From: Sulfuritalea sp.
GTDB lineage: Bacteria > Pseudomonadota > Gammaproteobacteria > Burkholderiales > Rhodocyclaceae
Length of the DNA stretch: 64,000 nt
Direction: 5' to 3'
NCBI GenBank assembly: GCA_016716965.1
Contig: JADJUP010000041.1
Span: 1 to 64,000, forward strand
The first letter of the stretch is position 1; every line of letters begins with the position of its first letter. The translations under genes were made by a program, and so were the position numbers. Of this stretch, positions 7,540 through 16,101 are shown piece after piece. The notes beneath the pieces are model-generated. The model was not told the DNA's origin, did not search any database, and saw only the letters and a program-made list of their open reading frames with translations.

Positions 7540-9430
7540 GATTTTCCTCCAGGTCGGTAACCTCCTGCCACAGACGCTCTGAGTCCGATTCGGTATAGAT
7601 GCTCGTGGTGGCTACGCTGGAATGACCGAGGAGCTTTTGGATCAGATTGACTGGTACACCTGAGCTCCCCATATGACTGCCACAGGTATGCCGCAGCCAA
7701 TGTACCGAGGCATGCTCAAACGCCGAGGCCTCATGTTTTTTACCTAATGCATGAAGTGAGAGTGCTGCATCCTGGAAAAATGCGCGTAATGCCTTGTAAA
7801 GCCCACTGCCCGAAATGGGTTCGGTCCCATTGATCCTGGCGAGCAGAGGGGTATCTACAGGATTGGCCAGTGGGTCGGGATCAAGATTTCGATGCACTAG
7901 GTACTGAGCAAGAAGGATCAGGATCCGCTCAGGTATAGGTACTGCCCTCCACTTGGCGCCTTTCCCCAATACCTTGAGCATCCATCGAACGCCGGTTCCA
8001 TCCCGCACTGGCATCGTGTAAAGCCGGCCAAGCGTCGCATCGACAAGTTCCGACAATCGCAACCCAGTGGCGTGAGCGAAGGGGAGGGCGAACTGGAGTC
8101 TGCTTGTGTGGTCCGTGGGTTCCCTCGATCCAAGATGCGACATCAGGAACTCCCATTGTCCAGATGAAAACACGCGAGTCAGTTCGACATCCTCCGGTTC
8201 ATCGTTGCTCTTGGACAGTGATTTGCCAACGCCGTCCCATGGGTTAAACGCGCAGTACTGAACGCGAACCAGCCACTCAAAGAGTCCGCTGACGATCGTG
8301 ATCGAATGCTTCACGCTGGAAGCGGATAGGGCACCGTCAAAGGGTCGCCAGTCCGGACTGAAGCGTTGCGTGTTTCTGGGGGCGATCCAGGCTGACTGTG
8401 CTAACCGGAAGTTCCAGTCACCCGAGTCTGTGCGTCCAAGAAGGGAAAGCCAGTCGCGGTAACGGGCACAATCATCCACCGTCAAATCCGATAGCGCCTT
8501 TTCTCGCTCGATGACAGCCCAAAGCAACATTCGCTCTGCCTCTTTGCGGTAGGCGCGCTGTGTATTCTGATTGCCGGACTTGGTTGCAAGCCAAGCATGA
8601 ATGGCCTGATGATCATTGCCTGCGTTGATGCGTGGTGATCCTGGCCAACGATTAGACCCAGTTCCACCATCGATACCGTCTGGCACGGCAAAGGCCTCGA
8701 TCGGCACAATCGCAGTTTGCGAATTACGCTGCCTCAGGAGCGTCGGCAGAGCCAGGGTTCTGAGGGGTGACAAGGTATGGTCAGGTAGTTCTCCTAGAAC
8801 CGACTCGTAGCCTCGGAGCCACTGAACGATACGTGATGCACCTTTCTCGCCCAGTTTTGGAACGGTAATCCACCATCGATAGCCTTTTCGCCGAATTCGA
8901 TCGAGTAGCGCGCCGACGGTCGGTATATCCGCGAGCACGAGACGGTTGGCAACTATCTGGTCAAACCAAGCGGATACGAGATCCTCTGGTACTGGATCCG
9001 TGGCAAGCAGGTTTTCAACCCAGACCAGCGCTTCGATCTGACGACCGATCAGCTTTTGCCGCTGACGTGATTTCTTGTCAGCGGCCTGTGGGTACGATTC
9101 CAGGAAGAGGCGTATCAATTCCTCCTCCGTGTAAAAGCCGCTGGGATCTCGATCTGACTGGAAGTCTTCAAGCGTCGGAATATCCGATTTGGCCGATCCC
9201 ATTCCGTTTGCAAGTGAAAGACGAAGCAGACGAGCTTCACCATGTTTCCCATTACGCAAGGCTGCTTGTCGAATCGTGTCGCCAATCCAGGTGAGCGTCG
9301 TCTTGGCAAGTCGCAGATCGAGACCCGTCTCGAGGTAGCGATCAGCAAGTGTCTTGAGTGGGACACCCTGTAACCACCCTCGATACAAAGCGAGGTGATG
9401 TCTGCCAAGCTTGCGTTCTGAACTGGCCAT
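7529..9430 (-). CDS. Tyrosine recombinase with N-terminal DUF3701-type domain
   Basis: A 633-residue site-specific recombinase. The first 100 residues (LGRHHLALYRGWLQGVPLKTLADRYLE ending in WIGDTIRQAALR) resemble the DUF3701 domain found at the N-terminus of some phage-type integrases. A SAM-like core-binding domain follows in the middle. The catalytic domain shows TGLRLSEL (Arg), GKGAKWRAVP (Lys), HWLRHTCGSH (His-x-x-Arg), LGHSSVATT (His) and the nucleophile in TSIYTESD. All catalytic residues are present, so it should be active. It lies 3 bp downstream of the ParR-like gene, so recombinase, adaptor and filament protein form one operon. Confidence 0.88.
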   Translation of the reverse strand: MASSERKLGRHHLALYRGWLQGVPLKTLADRYLETGLDLRLAKTTLTWIGDTIRQAALRNGKHGEARLLRLSLANGMGSAKSDIPTLEDFQSDRDPSGFYTEEELIRLFLESYPQAADKKSRQRQKLIGRQIEALVWVENLLATDPVPEDLVSAWFDQIVANRLVLADIPTVGALLDRIRRKGYRWWITVPKLGEKGASRIVQWLRGYESVLGELPDHTLSPLRTLALPTLLRQRNSQTAIVPIEAFAVPDGIDGGTGSNRWPGSPRINAGNDHQAIHAWLATKSGNQNTQRAYRKEAERMLLWAVIEREKALSDLTVDDCARYRDWLSLLGRTDSGDWNFRLAQSAWIAPRNTQRFSPDWRPFDGALSASSVKHSITIVSGLFEWLVRVQYCAFNPWDGVGKSLSKSNDEPEDVELTRVFSSGQWEFLMSHLGSREPTDHTSRLQFALPFAHATGLRLSELVDATLGRLYTMPVRDGTGVRWMLKVLGKGAKWRAVPIPERILILLAQYLVHRNLDPDPLANPVDTPLLARINGTEPISGSGLYKALRAFFQDAALSLHALGKKHEASAFEHASVHWLRHTCGSHMGSSGVPVNLIQKLLGHSSVATTSIYTESDSERLWQEVTDLEENHAR

Positions 9431-9433
9431 GAC

Positions 9434-9691
9434 TTACAACCCACCCCCTAAACGCTTCGCCATAGCCTGAACCTTATCCAGTGAGAACTCGGGTTCTGTA
9501 TGGGATGGTTGTGCTCGTCGCGACGAGCTGTCTTGATCTGACGTGGGCATGCCCCCTGACACGGCAGCGACACCAATGGTTGCCAGGGCGCGGACACGCT
9601 CTGCACGGAGTCGAGACGGCACACTGATCAGAGTGGCATAAAGTTCCGGACTCCCTTCAGTGACGCTCAGCAGAATCCGGATCGACTTCAC
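9434..9691 (-). CDS. ParR/StbB-like partition adaptor (putative)
   Basis: 85 residues. The N-terminal half (IRILLSVTEGSPELYATLISVP-type sequence, then RLRAERVRALATIG) looks like a short ribbon-helix-helix DNA-binding domain, and the C-terminal tail (PEFSLDKVQAMAKRLGGGL) is a short amphipathic end such as ParR uses to bind the filament. It overlaps the ParM-like gene by ATGA, the usual parM-parR arrangement. The assignment rests on size, context and overall pattern rather than on strong residues, since ParR proteins diverge rapidly. Confidence 0.6.
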   Translation of the reverse strand: MKSIRILLSVTEGSPELYATLISVPSRLRAERVRALATIGVAAVSGGMPTSDQDSSSRRAQPSHTEPEFSLDKVQAMAKRLGGGL

Positions 9692-10662
9692 AATGAAGCT
9701 CCCATGAACCAGAAGCCTCGAGCGTTCGAAAAGACAGGGTCTTTTGTGGTCGCAACGGATAGCTGTGGAAATGCTGCCGCTACCGCGTTCTGAAAGAACG
9801 TCGCCCCCCCGCCCACAAGAAGCACCCGGTCGACGGACTCGCTTTCCTTACGCAGTGATTTCTGAATTGATTCGACAACAACGGGGGCGACCTTTCTGGA
9901 GGCCTGCTCGATGTACGGTGAAAGCTCGACTCGTTGGCCAAGGACCAGAACGTCAGATTTGCCGCTGCGAATGGCGTTCTCCAATTTCTCCGTGCTGACG
10001 TTTGAGCCATGATCCTTGGCAATCAGGCGGGATGCTTCCTCCAGAACGACTGACGAGGCTTCCAAGCTGGTGCCCGAGGATTGACGATGCAGATCCGATT
10101 CGGCGATTACCACCCAATCAACCGAAAAGAATCCTGGGTCAATAACGAGAACGCGCGCATCTTCAACGTCGGCGTCGCCCCTGGCAATGAAATCAAGAAA
10201 ACCTCCAACGGGTTGGGGGATCACTTTGACAGCCTCCACCGTTACCGATCGTTTAGGGGTTACTTGATGATTGCCGATCATCTTTTCCGAGATGACTTTT
10301 CGTCGTCCTTCATCAAGGTACTGAGTCACCGGTAAGCCCGTCACCAGAATATCTATGTGTTCCATTTCAGACAGCAAGAGGCCTGCGTGAAAGAGTGCCT
10401 GGTAGGACGCGCTCGATGCATAGTCCGCGTGCAGGGATCGGCTCCAAAGTTCCGCCCTGTCAGGGGCTACCCCTGCAATAAAGGGCTCCCCATTGACCTG
10501 GACGTGGAGAAAGTCATCTTGAGCCTTTCCATCAAATCGCGAACTGAACCGATCCGCGGGAGCTGCGCCGGCAGGTCGAAGTAAGGTTGTAGGACTCGCC
10601 CCTTTACTTCCATAGGCGAGCTTTAGATTGGAATACCCGATATCAATGCCAAGAATGTTCAA
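9688..10662 (-). CDS. Actin-like ATPase ParM/StbA for DNA segregation
   Basis: About 324 residues of the ParM/StbA actin-like family. ATPase motifs: phosphate-1 loop GIDIGYSNLKLAYG at the N-terminus, phosphate-2 loop VIDPGFFSVDWVV in the middle, and the adenosine motif VLLVGGGATFF near the C-terminus. Such proteins form filaments that push replicated plasmids or excised ICEs apart. The start is placed at TTG 10662 because AGGAGG lies 5 nt upstream and the first phosphate loop then begins at residue 4; an ATG at 10707 would add 15 residues not expected in the family. It is first in the operon with the adaptor, recombinase and WGR gene. Confidence 0.85.
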   Translation of the reverse strand: MNILGIDIGYSNLKLAYGSKGASPTTLLRPAGAAPADRFSSRFDGKAQDDFLHVQVNGEPFIAGVAPDRAELWSRSLHADYASSASYQALFHAGLLLSEMEHIDILVTGLPVTQYLDEGRRKVISEKMIGNHQVTPKRSVTVEAVKVIPQPVGGFLDFIARGDADVEDARVLVIDPGFFSVDWVVIAESDLHRQSSGTSLEASSVVLEEASRLIAKDHGSNVSTEKLENAIRSGKSDVLVLGQRVELSPYIEQASRKVAPVVVESIQKSLRKESESVDRVLLVGGGATFFQNAVAAAFPQLSVATTKDPVFSNARGFWFMGASL

Positions 10663-10786
10663 GTCGACCTCCTGTGAATCGCTAGAGCACAAAGTCTCAA
10701 TCGCCACGAACGTGTGGCAGCCTTGTGCACTCCCAGTCGACTTTCAGAGAACAAATGCTCAATTAGCTGGCTGCTGAATCCTGCTT

Positions 10787-10807
10787 GTCGACCACTAGTG
10801 CACCGCT
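10787..10807 (+). repeat. GTCGAC-CTAGTG site upstream of parM
   Basis: Reads GTCGACCACTAGTGCACCGC and is an 18/21 match to 7170-7190. It lies 125 bp upstream of the parM start. The two copies bracket the parM-parR-recombinase-WGR operon as direct repeats 3.6 kb apart. Likely a binding site for the ParR-like protein or for the recombinase. Confidence 0.5.
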
Positions 10808-10844
10808 TGGAAACATAGCAATTGGCATTCTCAAAACGAGAGCG

Positions 10845-10869
10845 AAAAGCGCACAAACTGTGCGCTTTT
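10845..10869. terminator. Perfect hairpin, possible bidirectional terminator
   Basis: AAAAGCGCACA (10845-10855), loop AAC, TGTGCGCTTTT (10859-10869): an 11-bp perfect stem with an A-run on one side and a T-run on the other, the form of a bidirectional intrinsic terminator. No gene ends nearby, so a structural role such as part of oriT or the centromere is equally possible. Confidence 0.4.
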
Positions 10870-11132
10870 GACCGTCGATATCAGCTTTGACTTTGATAGT
10901 GTGGTGAGCCGCAATATTTTTTCTGCCCTGATCCAAATGCCAAGAACTGCTCGCCAGACATATTCCCCGTGCCTGATATCCACATCTGAGAGACTGAAAC
11001 TATCCAGCGCTATCGCCCCCCAGAAAGCTCTTATGAACAAGTTGTTCCATGAGGCGGCTACAAGCAGGTATGGGCAAGTTGATGTCGGAATCGACTGGGC
11101 AGGTAATGATCGAATGGAGTCGATTTCAGGAG

Positions 11133-11229
11133 GAGCAATCCGGGGGTGGATTGCTCTATGAATACGACATCGACTAGCTCTAATCAATGCGGGAGAGATC
11201 TTCTGGTGCAATCGGCTATCCGATTGCAC
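11133..11229. other. Twin hairpins upstream of mobI-like gene, candidate oriT
   Basis: GAGCAATCC (11133-11141), loop GGGGGT, GGATTGCTC (11148-11156) is a perfect 9-bp stem. GTGCAATCGG (11206-11215), loop CTAT, CCGATTGCAC (11220-11229) is a perfect 10-bp stem. The arms share GCAATC. Two related inverted repeats 50 bp apart, ending 22 bp before the mobI-like start, resemble a transfer origin. No nick site can be identified by eye. Confidence 0.4.
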
Positions 11230-11251
11230 AAGGTAAAGGGAGCTAATACAC

Positions 11252-11704
11252 ATGGCTGACGCCACTGTTCAGATACGCCACCACGAGGATGCGATTGAAC
11301 TACTTGAGATGCGCATCAAGCAACTGCAAGACCGAGGTGAAGCAATCGTTGATGCTTACTGGAACCATGTTGGCGCAATGGAACCGAAGCTACCTGGATG
11401 GGAAAACAAAATCAGGCTCCAGATTCGGTGCATGCTAACGGGAAACTCAATTCGAGCAGACTGGTGCGAGGTCAGATGGTATGGATCGTCATCCAAGGGT
11501 GGTAGGCACGCTGTCAGACGACAGATCATCAAACCGAAAGATTCCTATGGCTACACCTTGTCGAAATTGCTAACCCTGTCGCCTGACTGGGCAAAAGATA
11601 AAGTGGAAGAAACAGAGACTCAGTTAGCCGACATCCGGCGAGAGGCAAGCCATCTGGTCAAGGCCATCATCTATATCAAGCATGCAAAAGCCGCGTCATC
11701 ATGA
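11252..11704 (+). CDS. MobI-like conjugative transfer accessory protein
   Basis: 150 residues, intact. The pattern IVDAYWNHV, a basic central part with ADWCEVRWYG and GRHAVRRQIIKP, and a C-terminal helix VEETETQLADIRREASHLVKAI resembles MobI proteins of SXT/R391 and IncA/C elements, which act at oriT with the relaxase. The N-terminus is helical and acidic. The start at 11252 is preceded by AAAGGGAG about 10 nt upstream. It lies next to hairpins that may be oriT and converges on umuC, a gene order similar to mobI-rumB of SXT. The assignment is from motif pattern and context, with moderate certainty. Confidence 0.5.
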   Translation: MADATVQIRHHEDAIELLEMRIKQLQDRGEAIVDAYWNHVGAMEPKLPGWENKIRLQIRCMLTGNSIRADWCEVRWYGSSSKGGRHAVRRQIIKPKDSYGYTLSKLLTLSPDWAKDKVEETETQLADIRREASHLVKAIIYIKHAKAASS

Positions 11705-11709
11705 AGCTG

Positions 11710-12885
11710 TTAGGCTTTGGCCACGACGAGATCTGAAATCCGGGTGGTGTAGTTGGGAGACTTGTTTCCCGTTCGCATCTTCCAGCGCTGTTCGGCACCT
11801 TCACCAAAAAGTCGGATGGCACCCTTCCCAAAATTACGGTTGATTCGATCCATCACGCCCATGAGTGCGTCTGATCGGCCTAATTGCACGGGATCATCAA
11901 AGAGTGTCATTTCTCGTCGCTCTTCTGGAATCAGGTTCATCAACATGATCCCGGACTTGGCGTAGGCAAAACCTGGTCGAAAAATCCTCTTTAGGGCGGT
12001 CAGCGCAGCCGCTACGAGCGTCCTTGAATCGCTCGTGGGGAAGGCGAGGGAACCGTTACTCCTGGCTGTGATGAGCTCTTTGTCCTTGAACGGACTGGTG
12101 CGGATATAAACCTGTACAGCGCCAGCTAGGGTTGCCTGGTTGCGAAGTTTGACGGCGGCACGGGCTGTATAGCTTGCAACGGATTGCTCGAGTTCGGCAA
12201 GGTCGAAGACCGGAACACCAAACGAGCGTGAAGACATAATCTGTTGCTTTGGCGGAGCGACATCTTCCAGCTCAATGCAGGACTCACCGTTAAGTTCGGC
12301 CACGGTACGTTCCATTACGACGGAAAACCTTTGGCGAATCTTTCCTCGGGGTGCCTTCTTAAGATTTAGCACCGTCTTGATTCCCATGTCTTGCAGTCGA
12401 GGTGTGATGCGTGGGCCAACACCCCAGACTTCGCCTACCTCGATCTGGTCGAGGAGTTGATCAAGGGTAGCGTTATCGAATTTGGTGAAGTCGCACACAC
12501 CGAAATATTCAGGCCGCTTCTTGGCGACATGATTGGCCATCTTGGCAAGCGTCTTGGTTGGGGCTATTCCAACGCAGACTGGCAGGCCAACATGGCGCTG
12601 GATGGTTTCTCGAAATTCTTGGCCGTAGGCAGTTAGCCCCAGATGTTCAAGCCCCGTTAGATCCAGAAAACATTCGTCGATCGAATACACCTCCTGGCTT
12701 GGTGAAAAAGCCGAGAGCAGGCTCATTACCCGGTTGCTCATGTCCGCGTATAGCGCGTAGTTGCTGGAGAGAGCAATGATGTCGTGCTTCTTGGCCAGAT
12801 CCTTTAGTTGGAACCAAGGTACCCCCATCCGCACCCCCAGTGCCTTGACCTCATTGCTTCTGGCTACGACACAACCGTCATTATT
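11710..12885 (-). pseudogene. umuC: UmuC/RumB-like Y-family DNA polymerase, N-terminus missing
   Basis: The frame from 12885 to 11710 is a UmuC-type translesion polymerase: NNDGCVVARSN, then MGVPWFQLKDL, the catalytic YSIDECFLDL, VGIAPTKTLAKMANH, GVGPRITPRLQ and a C-terminal little-finger/UmuC domain ending NYTTRISDLVVAKA. The first 35 or so residues, which carry the metal-binding Asp and the NFYASCE motif, are absent; resemblance stops at NNDGC, and a stop codon lies five codons further upstream. Translation could begin only at ATG 12834, giving a protein without a complete active site. No umuD/rumA is adjacent. It converges with the mobI-like gene. Confidence 0.85.
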
Positions 12886-13137
12886 TCTGAATGATGCTTA
12901 CTGTTAGTTAGCCAGTAACACCCGGAAATCAAAGATGTTGAAGAACTAACAATTTTCCGAAAAATCGAGAGCAAAACAACGCTCATCTCCAAGAAAATTG
13001 CTCGTCTCTAAGATGATACTAAATCGGGTAGCTGACTCAAATCGACCCAATGTCGCCGGTCGCTTTCTCCGCCAGCACGACCGGAATCAAATACGGACCG
13101 GTCATTCGAGCTTGGCTACACGGCTACAATTGGAGCA
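12886..13137. other. AT-richer intergenic stretch, no gene seen
   Basis: Between the truncated umuC and the beta-lactamase fragment. No open frame of interest is seen. It marks the point where umuC homology ends abruptly, so it is probably a recombination junction. Confidence 0.5.
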
Positions 13138-13369
13138 ATGAATCGACGTAGCCTCATTCTCTTTGCTCTATCAATTCTCCTTGCGTTTCGAGCGCTTGCC
13201 GCCCCTACTTCACAGGAGCGCACAGAATGGTCCAGTTTCTTTGCTGCAGCAGAGGCGTACGGCACTATCGCTGTCTGGGACAACCGCAATGGGGAGTGAC
13301 GTGACCTTTCGTTTACGACCCGAGCGCGCAGGTCGTCGCTACTCGCCGGCTTCAACCTTCAAAATTCCA
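13138..13369 (+). pseudogene. Class D (OXA-type) beta-lactamase, N-terminal fragment
   Basis: ATG at 13138 gives a signal peptide (NRRSLILFALSILL, then ALAAPTSQ) followed by ERTEWSSFFAAAEAYGTIAVWD, the start of class D beta-lactamases. The frame stops after RNGE at about 13300. A second frame then reads ERAGRRYSPASTFKIP, containing the S-x-x-K active-site motif as STFK. Resemblance ends at 13369 followed by TAG. The fragment therefore holds a frameshift and lacks about 80% of the enzyme, including the SxV and KTG motifs. It cannot confer resistance. Confidence 0.75.
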
Positions 13370-13372
13370 TAG

Positions 13373-14034
13373 CCTTTTTGCTCTTGACGCGGGAATCCTC
13401 CGTGAGTGAGTTCCGGTGTAATACCTTGGGATGGCGTTAAGCGCCTGGATAGAAGCATGGAATGAGGATCAGAACTCGCCGTTCCGCGATGCGTAATTCG
13501 ACCTGTTTGGTTTACGAAAGATTCGCTCAGAGGCTTGGCGATGCGCGTGAGACTCGCATACATGCGAAAGATTGTGTATTTGGCAACGCAGTTGCGGGAG
13601 GTAGTAAACCTTTCTGGGTCGAAGGCGGACGGCAATTTCTGAAATGAACAATATCGTTTTTGCGCCATCTTTATCGTAACGAACTGCCGTTCCGGGTGGA
13701 GTACCAGCGGCTGCGAAGGATGTGATGGTAAATGAGGTTGGCTGAGATTGGATACTGCGGGCCAAGACCGGTTGGAGCGGAAAATTGGCTGGCGGGTAGG
13801 CTGGGTCGAGTGGCCAACAGGGCCGGTTTTTTTGCACCTGAACATCGACACGCCCAACAGATTCGACGACCTCTCCAAACGGCAAGAGATTACTCGAAAC
13901 ATTCTTCGCTCCATCAAGGCTCCGCCAACGTCTTGACGGGCTTTGCGATGGCTGCTGTTAGACTGAAGCAGACAGTCCACCGCACATAGGCCACTGGCTG
14001 CTCCCGGCCGCATCCGGCCATTATCCGCGCATAG
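13373..14034. other. Stretch with degraded, unidentified coding sequence
   Basis: No intact gene. Minus-strand frames carry coding-like segments (for example LLPFGEVVESVGRVDVQVQK around 13830-13890, and TSFTITSFAAAGTPPGTAV around 13660-13720, with VRYDKDGAKTILFISEI adjoining). They may be the remains of one gene with frameshifts, but I do not recognise a family. Similarity searching of all three minus frames would be decisive. Confidence 0.35.
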
Positions 14035-15329
14035 CTACGCTCTTACGATCGGCAAGTCTTCCCATCGGGTCGTGTATTGCGGACTGAGACGCTCCCCCCG
14101 CGTCACCGCCCAGTCTCGCCTCGCATTTTTTCAAACTTGACGAACCCAGTTGAATTGCGTCACGCCCAAAGCGCGCATTGATCACATCCAGCGTTTTGGA
14201 AATGATTCCCGAATCAACGGAGTCGTTCTGCTCAAACAGTTCCCCTCGCATACCGACTCAGGTGCCAGATCCAGCAGCATGACACCCGCCTTGCTTAGAT
14301 GGAAGCCGGGCTGGTAATCTGCTTGATCCCGCGTATTGCCGCCCTGACCAGAGGACGCGTGTCGATGTCGGCCGTGGCAGTGCAACCACGACGCTACGCG
14401 AGAAGGTCGCGTCCTGAACCAAGTCCGCGTTACGTATGAGCAATCACGCTTACATGCCGGGTCACACTTCCTTGCTGGCGGACCTTCCTTGTCCAACCAA
14501 CCGCGAAAATGCTGACGACTTCAACGAGCCTATCCAGATCACTGATCGGTTGGCCAAAGCTCGCGTATGGGCAATCGGCTGCTTGGGGCGGCGCGTCCTC
14601 AATCGCCTGCAGGACTCCCCTCGTAACTCGCGAACGGTGCGCTCCAGCACGACGCTCCATCGCTCGCGCACCAACGACGGGCCTATCTGCGCCAGATCGA
14701 GGGCAGTCAACACGCCGGTATCACGCAACTGCTTGCCAACCCGGGCCGACACTGCGACATCCCCAACCGCAGTCGCCGCCATCACGGCCTCGATGGTGGC
14801 CATTGGCAAGACCGCCAGATTGCATACCGTGGCGAGCTCGGACGGATAGCTGCCGGGCTTACGCTCAGCCGACTTGGCAATGTGATTGGCGATTTTGCCA
14901 GCGTTTTGGTCGGACCGATACCAACCCCACACGGAATACCGATCCAACCGAGTATCCGATTGCGAACGGTCCATGCCCGGAGCCCCACGTCATCGCGCAC
15001 GCCATGCAAACCGATAAAGGATTCGTCAAAGCTGTATATCTCCCGGTCGGTCCTGGATCCGCAGCAATCCGCATCATGCGCGTACTCATGTCACCATAAA
15101 GGGTGAAATTCACGCTGAGAAACCGATCAGGCCTGTTTCCCCTTCCAGATGCCGGATCTGGAACCGTGGCGCACCCACCTTGATGCCCAAGGCTTTCGCC
15201 TCATTGCCACGGGCAATCGCGCATCCATCATTTGACGACAAGACAACCACAGGGCGACCGTTGAGAATCGGCTGGAATACCCGCTCACAAACCGACGGTG
15301 AAATTGCTGCCATCCACCGTGGCGTACAT
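14035..15329 (-). pseudogene. umuC: Second UmuC-like gene, decayed with many frameshifts
   Basis: Fragments in all three minus-strand frames align in order with UmuC: start MYATVDGSNF at 15329, ERVFQPILNGRPVVVLSSNDGC, KALGIKVGAPRFQIRHLE, NFTLYGDMSTRMM, KIANHIAKSAERKPG, VGKQLRDTGVLTALDL, VLERTVRELRGESC, LSKAGVMLLDLAPE, VINARFGRDAIQLGSSSL, and the C-terminus LSPQYTTRWEDLPIVRA-stop at 14035. Unlike the copy at 11710 it keeps the N-terminal part, but at least five frame changes make it non-functional. Confidence 0.85.
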
Positions 15330-16101
15330 AGTCGACTACGTTGAAAGGATTGCGTACGCTTCGCGAGCACGCAGGACTGAGACCACTTTTGCCCGTGGCG
15401 AAGCCTTCAGCACGGCCACCCTCGTTCAGCAGCACTTGATTGACAGACGCAAGCTTCGCCAGTGGGCCTTAGTCTCGGCAAGTTCCTGTCGAAGTGTCCG
15501 ATTGGCCCCCACGCTCACGCACCAGTTCGCTGTGTCGGAATCCCGCTGGGTTCGTGTCGCTCTGCCCACCAAGCCCGGACCTTCTCGGCGAGATCGGGAT
15601 AGGTGTTGTGAATCATGCAGGAGTAACCCCGGCCAGCTTTGCTACAGCGGAAATCGACAACTTGCCTTGGCTTGCCTGTAACTGTTCAATGGCCTGCTGA
15701 ATGCCGTCGATCGTCTGTTTTCGGTCCAGCGCCTTCGGTCACTCATCGCATACCCCTGCCTGTGGTGAGTTTTGAAGACTCCGGCAACATGCCGAGAGGT
15801 CTGTGGCGCACCTGTTGCGCCCTTATTGAGGCTGTCATGCCCGGCGCGTTGCCCGACCGCCGGCCCGGCACCGTCGATGGCCAGCAATTCGCGCTGTTGC
15901 CGATATAGGTCCTTGCCAGACGTCGGCAAAGGAGCCGTCAATGACGGCATTCTTGCAATCGACACATCGAGTCGCCTCCGCACAGGCCGGCACCGCTACA
16001 GCCCTCTTCCTGAGCCAGACACCAGCCGTGGCCCGTGGCGCGTAGCCGGCGGCGACGGGAACCGCGAAACTGGTGCCCACGAGAACGTGAGTGGGCACGA
16101 G
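15330..16101. other. Scar region between umuC remnant and second IS66
   Basis: Contains a frameshifted helix-turn-helix/coiled-coil remnant at 15400-15746. The rest (15747-16101) shows no recognisable gene, and the left end of the second IS66 element, expected here, was not found. Confidence 0.5.
15400..15746 (-). pseudogene. Transposon helper (HTH plus coiled coil, DUF6262/TnpC-like) remnant
   Basis: From ATG 15746 the minus strand reads MSDRRRWTE; after a one-base shift comes QTIDGIQQAIEQLQASQGKL and SISAVAKLAGVTPA; after another shift, IHNTYPDLAEKVRAW; later pieces LRQELAETKA and LASVNQVLLNE complete a coiled coil. A small N-terminal helix-turn-helix followed by a coiled coil is the layout of the third gene (TnpC, DUF6262) in Tn554-like transposons with two tyrosine recombinases. 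At least three frameshifts. The recombinases themselves are not present. Confidence 0.55.

Larger units (their letters stand above)
10663..11251. other. Divergent intergenic region between parM and mobI-like gene
   Basis: Some 590 bp with no convincing gene on either strand; the open frames seen have no recognisable content. It holds two GTCGAC sites (about 10738 and 10787), a perfect hairpin at 10845-10869 and two perfect hairpins at 11133-11156 and 11206-11229. In SXT/R391-type elements the transfer origin lies directly upstream of mobI, so this is the natural place for oriT and possibly for the partition centromere. Confidence 0.55.

Noticed and set aside
10831..11265. Overlapping open frames on both strands in the parM-mobI gap
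   Set aside because: Neither has family resemblance or a clear ribosome-binding site, and both would cover the hairpins.
16042..16061. GTAGCCGGCGGCGACGGGAA as left end of the second IS66
   Set aside because: It does not match the right terminus (GTAAGCGCTC in complement), and its flank is not repeated at 18555.
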